A stretch of 18,371 nt of DNA from DASUFH01 sp036274645. GTDB lineage: Bacteria > Acidobacteriota > Terriglobia > 20CM-2-55-15. The translations under genes and the position numbers were made by a program. The DNA is taken from NCBI GenBank assembly GCA_036274645.1, contig DASUFH010000384.1:1-18371 (forward strand), written 5' to 3'. The notes below the pieces were generated by a model that was not told the DNA's origin, searched no databases, and saw only the letters and a list, made by a program, of their open reading frames with translations. Shown one piece after another: positions 1 to 6,814 of this stretch. Position 1 is the first letter of the stretch. Each line of letters opens with the position of its first letter.

Positions 1-1101
1 ATTCGCGCAACGGGCCAGGAGTCTTCAACGAAGCCGGAAAACGTCGAGGAGTGCGCGCTTCCGGACGCCGTTTCGAAACCCGTTCTGTCCATCGTGCGGC
101 CCGAGACCCGGGCCTGGCCAAAGGACGTTGAAGCGGGGAAAGGCGCGATCGACATCCGGGTGGTCCGGGAAGACAACACCCGGACGTCCTACGTTTATTG
201 TTCGCAGAATTTCCAGTTTGTGGCGCCGTCCACGATCAACAAGGACGTATTGACGGATCTGGCCCGCGTGGCCGAAGGCACGCGAAGCCTGGTCCGCGCG
301 CTGCCATGGGGGGTTGAACCGCACGCGCCCCCGGGCTCCTTCCATGCCAAACTCTACGACACGCGCGGGGAATATGCCGCAGACCTCCAGTCCGGCTCCA
401 GGCCGGACGCGGCCCCGTCGTATGCGGTGTACGACAGCGGCGAAAAGATCATCCGCATTCCCCTGAACTATGTTGCGGAACGGCGCGACGGCGCGTTGGT
501 CATGGTGAGATCCGTTGAGACGCATCCCGTCGTGCACGAAGTCACCCACCAGATGATGCATGACTACCTGCAGTTCCTGCCTCACTGGGTGGCGGAAGGC
601 ACGGCCGAATATGCGGCGATGCTTCCGTACAGGGGCGGCGTGTTCAGCGCGGACGCTTACGAAGCGGGGTTGAAGGAATATCTCAAGACGCAGGGACGGG
701 ATACGAAACTGTCCGATCTGGACCGGATCGACAGCCTGATCCGGATGACGCCGGAGGAATGGAATGCCAGGGCCGTCAAGGGCGGGGTGGAGCAGCGGCG
801 TCTGTATATTTCATCGCTGCTGCTTGTGTACTATTTTTCCCATCTCGACGGCGATCCGAAGGGTGACCGGATCTTCAAATATTTCGACCGGATGGCCGAG
901 GCGCGTAACGCCTGGGTGACGTTCCTCAACGATCCGCGCGTCACCTTGTTTCCGGGCGGACGCATCCTGTCGCGCATTCCCCTGCCACCCTATCCGGAAA
1001 CATTCGGCCGCGATCACCTCGACATCCTTTTCAATGGCCGGAGCGGGGAAGAACTGCAGAAAGCCTTCCTGGACGCGTACAAGAAGATCGGCGTGAAGTA
1101 G
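1..1101 (+). CDS. Zinc metallopeptidase-like protein (peptidase MA / DUF1570-like), 5' end outside window
   Basis: The frame is open from the first base of the window, so the true start probably lies upstream. A GTG at 94 is possible but has no Shine-Dalgarno sequence before it. The protein carries HEVTH (bases 535-549) followed about 15 residues later by WVAEGTAEY. This is the HExxH plus downstream glutamate arrangement of gluzincin-type zinc peptidases; the two His and the later Glu would bind zinc and the first Glu would be catalytic. The WxAEGxAEY pattern is typical of peptidase MA and DUF1570 proteins. The C-terminal part after about base 720 is probably alpha-helical and has no motif I recognise. 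There is no visible signal peptide, but the N-terminus is missing. Substrate is unknown. The gene ends 16 nt before a REPIN and converges on the binding-protein gene of the ABC operon, so it is not part of that operon. Confidence 0.72.
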   Translation: MRATGQESSTKPENVEECALPDAVSKPVLSIVRPETRAWPKDVEAGKGAIDIRVVREDNTRTSYVYCSQNFQFVAPSTINKDVLTDLARVAEGTRSLVRALPWGVEPHAPPGSFHAKLYDTRGEYAADLQSGSRPDAAPSYAVYDSGEKIIRIPLNYVAERRDGALVMVRSVETHPVVHEVTHQMMHDYLQFLPHWVAEGTAEYAAMLPYRGGVFSADAYEAGLKEYLKTQGRDTKLSDLDRIDSLIRMTPEEWNARAVKGGVEQRRLYISSLLLVYYFSHLDGDPKGDRIFKYFDRMAEARNAWVTFLNDPRVTLFPGGRILSRIPLPPYPETFGRDHLDILFNGRSGEELQKAFLDAYKKIGVK

Positions 1102-1116
1102 CGGATCCCCTGCCTT

Positions 1117-1214
1117 GTAGGGGCGGTCTATGACCGCCCAGCGTTTCAGGGCGCCTTTCTGTTCAATCAGAGATTTCCAGTCCGAAACGTCGGGCGGTCA
1201 TAGACCGCCCCTAC
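1117..1214. repeat. REPIN copy 1: two intact inverted REP hairpins
   Basis: The left REP (1117-1139) is a GTAG foot followed by GGGCGGTC, a TAT loop and GACCGCCC, an 8-bp perfect stem. The right REP (1192-1214) is its exact reverse complement, ending in CTAC. The match extends outward (CTTGTAG against CTACAAG). A 52-nt spacer separates the arms. Inverted REP pairs with a GTAG foot are the substrate type of RAYT (Y1-class) transposases. It lies between two convergent genes, where the hairpins could also end or protect transcripts from either side. This is the best preserved copy of four in the window. Confidence 0.9.
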
Positions 1215-1252
1215 AAGCAGGCGGGGACTCAACGTGTTTCTGTGGCGGCGGA

Positions 1253-2248
1253 TCAGTTCTTAACCAGGCTTTCCCAGGTCGGGCACATGCGTTCTTCCAG
1301 CGGCAGGTCCAGTCCCGTGTAGTTGGTGTTGTCGATCACCTTCACTTCAAAGGTGTGTTCCTTCGGTACGGGCAGATTCCGCAGATGGCGGACGGCGGCC
1401 ATTGTGCCGAGGCAGCCGTGCAGGAATCCGTCGCAGTCGCCGGAAGCGAGAAGTGTTCCGGCCTTGATGGCGTCGATGGCTTCCTTGGTGCCGTTGAGAC
1501 CGACGACCAGCGCCTTGCGTTTGGCGCCGTCCAGCGCTTCGATGGCGCCGAGCGCCATGGAGTCGTTGGCGGCGAGGACGCCGTCGATCTGCGGATAGGA
1601 CTGGATCAGGTTCTCCATGACCTCGAGCGCCTTCTTGCGCTGGAAGTTCCCCGGTTGCGACGCCAGAAGCTTCACGTTGGGGAATTTTTCGAGGGCCATT
1701 TTGAAGCCCTTGACGCGGTTGGCGCTGTTGAGCGATCCGCCGACGCCTTCCAGCAGGACGACGTTGCCTTTCCCGCCCATTTTCTCCAGCAGGTACTGTC
1801 CGGTGCTCATGGCAAGGTTCAATTCGTCGCAGCCCATGAACGTGACCAGGTCTCCGCCTTTGACCTTGTCGGTGATGTTGATGACGGGGATTTTGGCCGC
1901 GTTCAGCTTGTCGATGCCGGGAACCATGGCTTCGGAATCGACCGGAATGAAGACCACCGCGTCGGGATGCTTCACGATGGCGTCTTCAATCTGGTTCATC
2001 TGTTCGGGAATGTCGTCCGCTTTGGTGGGGACATATTGAATGACGCTGGCGTTCATCTGTTTGGCGGCGTTTTCGGCGGCAACGCGCACGGTCTGGAAGA
2101 ATGGATTGGTCTGATTCTTCGTGAATACCGCGATGTTCTCTCCGCCGGTTTTTCCGGAATCGGCCGGCTCTCCCGTACTCGCCTCAGGTTTGCTGGAGCA
2201 GGAAACGGCGAATGCGGAAATGACAATCACAAGCAGGACGTTCTTCAT
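1253..2248 (-). CDS. Sugar-type ABC transporter substrate-binding lipoprotein (RbsB/LsrB-like, Peripla_BP_4)
   Basis: The 331-residue protein begins with a lipoprotein signal peptide: a hydrophobic run at residues 3-15 and lipobox A14-V15-S16-C17, so it should be lipid-anchored and face the periplasm. The body has the type I periplasmic-binding fold of the ribose family: TNPFFQTV near the N-terminus, ASQPGNFQRKKALEVMENL in the middle, then AANDSMALGAIEAL and VVGLNGT. Ribose-binding protein has very similar strings at these places, but from memory its pocket reads LDRQ where this protein reads ITDK, and GFDGT where this has GLNGT. Ribose is therefore not a safe substrate call. AGGAG at 2259-2263 is the ribosome site, 10 nt before the ATG. 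It is the last gene of the importer operon, separated from the permease by a hairpin. No kinase or isomerase gene is nearby to name the substrate. Confidence 0.9.
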   Translation of the reverse strand: MKNVLLVIVISAFAVSCSSKPEASTGEPADSGKTGGENIAVFTKNQTNPFFQTVRVAAENAAKQMNASVIQYVPTKADDIPEQMNQIEDAIVKHPDAVVFIPVDSEAMVPGIDKLNAAKIPVINITDKVKGGDLVTFMGCDELNLAMSTGQYLLEKMGGKGNVVLLEGVGGSLNSANRVKGFKMALEKFPNVKLLASQPGNFQRKKALEVMENLIQSYPQIDGVLAANDSMALGAIEALDGAKRKALVVGLNGTKEAIDAIKAGTLLASGDCDGFLHGCLGTMAAVRHLRNLPVPKEHTFEVKVIDNTNYTGLDLPLEERMCPTWESLVKN

Positions 2249-2284
2249 AAGCTAACGGCTCCTGGGAAAACTGTACAGGTTGTC

Positions 2285-2313
2285 CCCTTTTCCACGCTTC
2301 GCGTGGGAGAGGG
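2285..2313 (-). other. Intra-operon stem-loop between permease and binding-protein genes
   Basis: An imperfect palindrome has a perfect core CCACGC / GCGTGG (2292-2297 and 2301-2306) around a 3-nt loop. It extends outward to CCC / GGG at 2285-2287 and 2311-2313 through a few mismatched or wobble positions. It starts 2 nt after the permease stop codon and lies about 20 nt before the ribosome site of the binding-protein gene. There is no U-run, so a simple terminator is unlikely. A hairpin here could protect the downstream messenger and let the binding protein be made in excess over the membrane parts, as is known for other binding-protein operons. That role is inference. Confidence 0.55.
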
Positions 2314-2314
2314 C

Positions 2315-3262
2315 TTACCCATCGGACCATTTTCTGGCCGCGGCATCCAATCCCGCGGCAATCAACACGACGCCGCCGTAAACCAGCGGGTGCCAGTGGG
2401 CATTGACGGTGAGCAGGTTCATGCCATTGAGAACCAGCGTCAATATCAATGCGCCGATCAACGTTCCGCAGAGGCTGCCGGACCCCCCGAACAACGACGT
2501 GCCTCCAATGAGCACCGCGGCAATCACAGGCAGCAGCAACGGATCCCCGATACCGGCCTCGGCCGAGCCGAGGCGCGCCAGGTACACGACACCGGCCAGT
2601 CCGGCCATCGCGCCGCTCAGCGTATATACCAGAACCAGCCGCGCCCGCACCGGAATTCCGGAAAGGCGCGCCGCTTCGGCGTTGGCGCCGATGGCGTAGA
2701 TCTCGTGACCGTACGTCGTGTTTCGAGTGAAGAGAGTACCAAGGATCAGGAAAGCGATCATCAGATAAACGGGAATCGGCACGCCCAGGGCGTAGCCGTT
2801 GCCGATGGATTTGAACTCGTCGCTGAACCCGTAAATCGTATCTCCGGCCATGTACCAGTAGTTGATCCCATACACGATCCACAACATGCCGTAGGTCGCG
2901 ATGAAGGGCGGCAGTTTCAGGCTGGTCACCATCAATCCGTTCGCGATGCCGATCACCACTCCACAGGCCAGGCCCACCGCAATGCCGAGCGGGATCGATC
3001 CGGTGGCCTTGACCGCGGCGCCGGTCAGGCAGGCGCTCAGGCCGACGACGGCCCCGACGGAAAGGTCGAGTCCGGCGGTGAGCACAACCAGAGTGAGTCC
3101 GGACGCGATCAGGAACGTGAGACTTGCCTGGCGCAGCACATTCAGGATGTTTTCGCTGCGGATGAAGGCGTCGGTGGATGCCGCCAGCGCGATCGCAATG
3201 AGCGCGACGCTGATCATCCGGTAGACGATCGGCGGAATGTGGAAGGAGCGCGCGCTTTTCAC
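2315..3262 (-). CDS. Sugar-type ABC transporter inner-membrane permease 2 (RbsC/LsrD-like, BPD_transp_2)
   Basis: This 315-residue, highly hydrophobic protein has about eight to ten membrane segments. Family landmarks are GLDLSVGAVVGL, the NGLMVT...LPPFIATYGML stretch, IGANAEAARLSGI (the cytoplasmic loop thought to contact the ATPase) and AAVLIGGTSLFGGSG near the end. I chose the GTG at 3262, whose bases overlap the TGA stop of the upstream permease (GTGA), because this removes an unlikely Arg/His-rich extension and gives a protein starting VKSARSF just before the first hydrophobic helix. The 4-bp overlap implies translational coupling. It should form a heterodimeric channel with permease 1. 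The frame remains open upstream to 3412, but that segment overlaps permease 1 coding sequence and has no membrane-protein character. Confidence 0.92.
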   Translation of the reverse strand: MKSARSFHIPPIVYRMISVALIAIALAASTDAFIRSENILNVLRQASLTFLIASGLTLVVLTAGLDLSVGAVVGLSACLTGAAVKATGSIPLGIAVGLACGVVIGIANGLMVTSLKLPPFIATYGMLWIVYGINYWYMAGDTIYGFSDEFKSIGNGYALGVPIPVYLMIAFLILGTLFTRNTTYGHEIYAIGANAEAARLSGIPVRARLVLVYTLSGAMAGLAGVVYLARLGSAEAGIGDPLLLPVIAAVLIGGTSLFGGSGSLCGTLIGALILTLVLNGMNLLTVNAHWHPLVYGGVVLIAAGLDAAARKWSDG

Positions 3263-4206
3263 CGGCGCTCCCGAATCGAGTCCACCAGCAATGCGGCAAT
3301 GACGAGCACGCCGATGCTGGCCACCTGCAGGGAGGACGATACCGCCATCACGTTCAGTCCATTCTTGAGAATGCCGACCGTGATGACGCCCAGCGCCGTG
3401 CCGGGCAGCCATCCGTTACCGCGCTCGAAACGGGTGCCTCCCACAATGACCGCCGCGATCGCGTCGAATTCCATGCCGATGGCAGCGGTGGGATGGCCCG
3501 CGCTCATGCGTCCGGTGAGAAGGAGCGCGCCGAATCCGGAGAGCAGTCCCCCGAGAACGTAGACGAGGATGTGATACCGGTTGGCGCCGAGCCCCGCCAG
3601 AACGAGGGCCTCGCGGTTCCCGCCGAGGGCGAAGACGTACGCGCCGAACCGCGTGCGGTACAACAGCACATGAAACACGGCATAGGTCAGGACCGCGGCC
3701 CATACGGCGAACGGAGCGCCGATGAACTTGCCGGCGTAGAGCGCGGGCAGAGTGGAACCGATTCCGACCACGCTGCGGCCATCGGTGAGCGCGACGGCCA
3801 GTCCTTCGGCGACGCCCATCGTTCCGAGCGTGGCGACAAAGGGAGGAATGTCGGCGACCGCCACGAGCAATCCGTTGATCGCGCCAAACGTCGAACCGAC
3901 CGCCAGCGCCAGCAGGAACGCCACCGGCAGTGGCGCGCCCTGGACCAGCGCCAGCGACAGCGTCACGCCGGACAGGCCGAGGACGGCGCCGGCGGAGAGA
4001 TCGAGTCCTTCCGCCATGATGATCAGCGTCATGGGCAGGGCAACGATCAGGAGGATGGCCGATTGCGCGCCGACATTGACCAGATTGGGTGCCGAGAGAA
4101 ATCCACGCGCGAAGATCGAGAAGAACATGCCCAGTCCGACCAGCGCATACGCGACTCCCGGTATCCTCCGCGGGCTCCAGCCCTGCGCCACAGCGCTTTC
4201 AGGCAT
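3259..4206 (-). CDS. Sugar-type ABC transporter inner-membrane permease 1 (RbsC/LsrC-like, BPD_transp_2)
   Basis: The protein is 315 residues with about eight to ten hydrophobic segments, starting from a short cytoplasmic N-terminus (MPESAVAQGW). It has the same landmarks as its neighbour: GLDLSAGAVLGL, NGLLVAVADIPPFVATLGTM, GGNREALVLAGLG and AAVIVGGTRFERGNG. In the last motif it reads GGTRFERGNG where permease 2 has the more usual GGTSLFGGSG, so the two permeases are paralogues and not copies. The ATG overlaps the end of the ATPase gene by 8 bp (ATGCCTGA), which fixes the start and suggests coupled translation. It forms the membrane channel of the importer together with permease 2. Confidence 0.92.
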   Translation of the reverse strand: MPESAVAQGWSPRRIPGVAYALVGLGMFFSIFARGFLSAPNLVNVGAQSAILLIVALPMTLIIMAEGLDLSAGAVLGLSGVTLSLALVQGAPLPVAFLLALAVGSTFGAINGLLVAVADIPPFVATLGTMGVAEGLAVALTDGRSVVGIGSTLPALYAGKFIGAPFAVWAAVLTYAVFHVLLYRTRFGAYVFALGGNREALVLAGLGANRYHILVYVLGGLLSGFGALLLTGRMSAGHPTAAIGMEFDAIAAVIVGGTRFERGNGWLPGTALGVITVGILKNGLNVMAVSSSLQVASIGVLVIAALLVDSIRERR

Positions 4207-5710
4207 GATGCATGGCCAGTTTCAGGATGTTCTCCTCGGTGAGCTCGTCGCCCCGGAGTTCACCAACGATCGTTTTGTCGCGCATCACGTAGGCGCGGTC
4301 GCACACGGACGCAATTTCGCCGAGTTCGGAACTGATCAGGATGGCGGCCGCGCCGCCGGCCGTGAGTTCGTCGATCAGCCCGAAGATTTCCGTTTTGGCC
4401 GCGACGTCGATGCCGCGGGTCGGCTCGTCGAAGATGAAAAATCGCGAGCCCGCTTCCAGCCATTTCCCGATGACCACTTTCTGCTGATTTCCTCCGCTCA
4501 GTGTCTGGACGCGCCGGCGCGGTGTCGATGTGGCGATGCGCAGGCGCTGGATCAGCGTGGCCGCCGCTCCGGCGGCGGTTTTGAACCGGTACCAGCGGTT
4601 GGGGAAGCGCCGCCGCAGCCCGGAGACCAGAAGGTTGTCCTGCACCGAACGGATGAGCGCGAGCCCTTCGCTCTTGCGACTTTCGGGAACGAAGCCCACT
4701 CCCCGCCGGACGATGCCCGCGGGCCCCGCGGGCAACGGCTCGCCATTCAACCGCGCTTCTCCCGAGATGATGCGATCGGCCCCGAAGAGGGCGCGCGCAA
4801 ACTCCGTGCGTCCGGAACCGACGAGACCCGCCAGTCCCACGATTTCTCCCGCGCGGACGGTAATGGTGGCGTTGCGAAGCCCGTTGGCCGCGCACAGAGC
4901 CCGTGTTTCCAGCGCGACCGGCCCCGCGCCGGCGGCCGCCTGACGGCGGTACGCCGAGTTGACGTCGCGGCCCGCCATCAACCGGACCAGCGCGTCGACC
5001 GTCGTTTCCAGGGGAGCGAGCGCCGCGACGTTGCGTCCATCGCGCAAGACGGTGATCCGATCGCCGATCTCGAACACTTCGCGCAGCCGGTGCGAGATGT
5101 AAACGATGCCGATGCCCGCGCTCTTCAGCGTCCGGATCCGTTCGAAGAGCCGTTCGATTTCATGGCCGGAAATGGCGGCGGTCGGCTCGTCCATCACGAG
5201 GATGCGCGCGTTTTGCGACAGCGCCTTGGCGATTTCCACCATCTGCTGCTGCGCCACCCCCAGGCCGTGCAGCGGCGCGGCGGCGTCCAGTTCGCTCATC
5301 CCCAGGCTGTCGAGCAAACGGCGCGCTTCGGCGCGCATGCGGCGGTGATCGACCAGGCCCGGAACGCGGGAAGGGAACTCGCGTCCGAGATAGATGTTTT
5401 CGGCGACGCTCAGGTAGGGAACGAGAGAGAATTCCTGAAAGATGACCGCCACACCCAGCCGGCGGGCGTCAGCCGCCGAATGGATGCGTTCGGTCTTGCC
5501 GTTGAAGAGAAACTCCCCCTCGTCCGGATGAACTGCTCCATACAGCGCCTTGATCAGCGTCGATTTTCCGGCGCCGTTCTGGCCGAGCAGCATATGGACC
5601 TCTCCGGCGTGGACTGTCATCGATACGCCGTCCAGCGCTCGGACGCCCGGAAACGCCTTCGAAATGCCCCGCATTTCGAGCAGCGGCGCGGTCTGAACCA
5701 CCGCGTTCAT
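4199..5710 (-). CDS. Sugar-type ABC importer ATPase with two ABC domains (RbsA/MglA/LsrA-like)
   Basis: This 503-residue protein has two tandem nucleotide-binding domains, the usual length for the family. Domain 1 has Walker A GQNGAGKS (43-50), the Q-loop Gln at 92, a signature region LGVAQQQMVEIAKAL (150-164), Walker B ILVMDE (170-175) and the SHRL switch His near 207. Domain 2 has the family's altered Walker A, GLVGSGRTE (295-303, Arg in place of Lys), signature LSGGNQQ (404-410) and Walker B FFIFDE (424-429). ATP hydrolysis would drive uptake through the two permeases. It is the first gene of a four-gene leftward operon. The ATG at 5710 has no Shine-Dalgarno sequence, and a TAGAAT box lies about 10 nt upstream, so the message may be nearly leaderless. 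Confidence 0.95.
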   Translation of the reverse strand: MNAVVQTAPLLEMRGISKAFPGVRALDGVSMTVHAGEVHMLLGQNGAGKSTLIKALYGAVHPDEGEFLFNGKTERIHSAADARRLGVAVIFQEFSLVPYLSVAENIYLGREFPSRVPGLVDHRRMRAEARRLLDSLGMSELDAAAPLHGLGVAQQQMVEIAKALSQNARILVMDEPTAAISGHEIERLFERIRTLKSAGIGIVYISHRLREVFEIGDRITVLRDGRNVAALAPLETTVDALVRLMAGRDVNSAYRRQAAAGAGPVALETRALCAANGLRNATITVRAGEIVGLAGLVGSGRTEFARALFGADRIISGEARLNGEPLPAGPAGIVRRGVGFVPESRKSEGLALIRSVQDNLLVSGLRRRFPNRWYRFKTAAGAAATLIQRLRIATSTPRRRVQTLSGGNQQKVVIGKWLEAGSRFFIFDEPTRGIDVAAKTEIFGLIDELTAGGAAAILISSELGEIASVCDRAYVMRDKTIVGELRGDELTEENILKLAMHHA

Positions 5711-5719
5711 GAAGGGGTC

Positions 5720-5725
5720 ATTCTA
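5720..5725 (-). promoter_or_regulatory. Possible -10 box for the ABC importer operon
   Basis: On the minus strand TAGAAT (5 of 6 to TATAAT) lies 9 nt before the ATPase ATG. The -35 position would fall in the foot of REPIN copy 2 and has no good match. If used, the leader would be only a few bases, consistent with the absence of a ribosome site. This is weak evidence. Confidence 0.2.
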
Positions 5726-5742
5726 TATCAAGCGGGTCTGCC

Positions 5743-5808
5743 GTAGGGGCGGTCTATGACCGCCCATCGATGTTTCGGAAGGGATGGACGGTCATAGACC
5801 GCCCCTGC
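5743..5808. repeat. REPIN copy 2: inverted REP pair, right arm slightly decayed
   Basis: The left REP (5743-5765) is identical to the left REP of copy 1, including the GTAG foot. The right REP (5786-5808) has one stem change (GGaCGGTC) and a foot reading CTGC in place of CTAC. The spacer is only 20 nt against 52 nt in copy 1, and begins with an ATCGATGTTTCGG stretch that recurs in similar form in copy 3. It sits between divergent operons, upstream of both starts. Confidence 0.88.
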
Positions 5809-5842
5809 CATGAGGTTTCTGGGTCGAATTTCGACACCATGC

Positions 5843-5848
5843 TATGAT
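5843..5848 (+). promoter_or_regulatory. Possible -10 box for the MoxR-DUF58 pair
   Basis: TATGAT (5 of 6 to TATAAT) ends 11 nt before the MoxR ATG. Transcription from it would begin about 5 nt before the start codon, and there is no Shine-Dalgarno sequence in CCGCCCCGGCT, so a leaderless message is possible. The -35 region (TGGGTC around 5820) is poor. Confidence 0.3.
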
Positions 5849-5859
5849 CCGCCCCGGCT

Positions 5860-6807
5860 ATGAAAATGATTGAAACGTCGACATTGGAAAGGATTTCCGC
5901 CCTTCACCAGGCGATGGCCCAGGCCGTCAAAGGCAAGGATCAAACCATTGCGCTGGCCATCATTGCGTTGATCGCGGAAGGGCATCTGCTGATTGAAGAC
6001 GTGCCCGGAGTCGGGAAGACCACCCTGGGCCATGCGCTCGCTCGCGCCATCGACTGCGCGTTTCATCGCATCCAGTTCACGAGCGATTTGCTGCCGTCCG
6101 ACGTTCTCGGCGTTTCGGTATTCAATCCCAAGCTGGGCGTCTTCGAATTCAAGCCCGGCCCGATCTTTGCCAACATCGTGCTGGCCGACGAGATCAACCG
6201 GACCACGCCAAAAACGCAGAGCGCGCTGCTGGAAGCGATGAACGAAGCCCAGGTGACCATCGAAAACGACACCTACAACCTTCCCCGGCCGTTTATGGTC
6301 CTGGCCACGCAGAATCCGGTGGAGCATCACGGCACGTATCCGCTGCCCGAATCGCAACTGGACCGCTTCCTGATGAAGATCGAGATCGGCTATCCGGATC
6401 TTTCCGCCGAGCGTGAAATTCTGCGCAAGCAGACCAATGGCTCCTCGCGGTCGCGCATTGAACCGGCCCTGACACCTGACGACGTGCTGTTTCTGCAGGC
6501 TGAGAGCCGCCGGGTGCGGATCGACGACTCGATCCTGGATTACATCCTGACGCTCGTGAGCAAAACGCGTCAGCATCCCGAAGTCGAGGTCGGTGTCAGT
6601 CCCCGCGGTTCGGTGGCGTTGAGCCGGTCGGTTCAGGCGGCCGCGCTTGCGGAGGGCCGCATGTTCGTTGTTCCCGACGACGTCAAGCGCCTGGCCGCTC
6701 CCGTCTTTACACACCGGCTGCTCATGAAACGCAGCGGCGGGCGTGCGCAGGGCGAGCCGCGGCGGGTGGTCGAAGACATCCTGCGTCAGGTCCCCGTTCC
6801 CGCTTAG
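5860..6807 (+). CDS. MoxR-family AAA+ ATPase (first copy)
   Basis: The protein has 315 residues, typical of MoxR. It shows Walker A GVGKTT (50-55), the MoxR string RIQFTSDLLPSDVLGV (70-85), Walker B IVLADE (106-111) followed by INRTTPKTQSALLEAM, sensor 1 ATQNP (149-153) and PLPESQLDRF (161-170). MoxR ATPases are cytosolic ring-forming chaperone-like motors that usually act with a DUF58 or VWA-domain partner in assembly or metal insertion. The next gene is such a partner, starting 7 nt after the stop. A second start, ATG at 5866, would remove only two residues. It differs clearly from the second MoxR in this window (16382-17428), so it is not a recent duplicate. Confidence 0.95.
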   Translation: MKMIETSTLERISALHQAMAQAVKGKDQTIALAIIALIAEGHLLIEDVPGVGKTTLGHALARAIDCAFHRIQFTSDLLPSDVLGVSVFNPKLGVFEFKPGPIFANIVLADEINRTTPKTQSALLEAMNEAQVTIENDTYNLPRPFMVLATQNPVEHHGTYPLPESQLDRFLMKIEIGYPDLSAEREILRKQTNGSSRSRIEPALTPDDVLFLQAESRRVRIDDSILDYILTLVSKTRQHPEVEVGVSPRGSVALSRSVQAAALAEGRMFVVPDDVKRLAAPVFTHRLLMKRSGGRAQGEPRRVVEDILRQVPVPA

Positions 6808-6814
6808 GTCCGCG

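Noticed and set aside
3263..3412. Upstream extension of permease 2 to an ATG at 3412
   Set aside because: The extra residues are Arg/His-rich, overlap 150 bases of permease 1 coding sequence and precede an ideal GTGA overlap start.
1130..3562. Very long plus-strand open frame (810 codons) opposite the ABC importer operon
   Set aside because: Its translation is rich in Gly, Arg, His, Asp and Gln with no domain pattern. The opposite strand carries clear binding-protein and permease sequences with correct overlaps. Long antisense frames are expected at this GC content.
3752..5746. Plus-strand open frame (664 codons) opposite the ABC ATPase
   Set aside because: It is antisense to an unmistakable two-domain ABC ATPase and has no recognisable motif.
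6743..6814. Upstream extension of the plus-strand DUF58 gene to 6743
   Set aside because: It lies inside the conserved C-terminal coding part of MoxR; ATG 6815 directly after the MoxR stop fits better.
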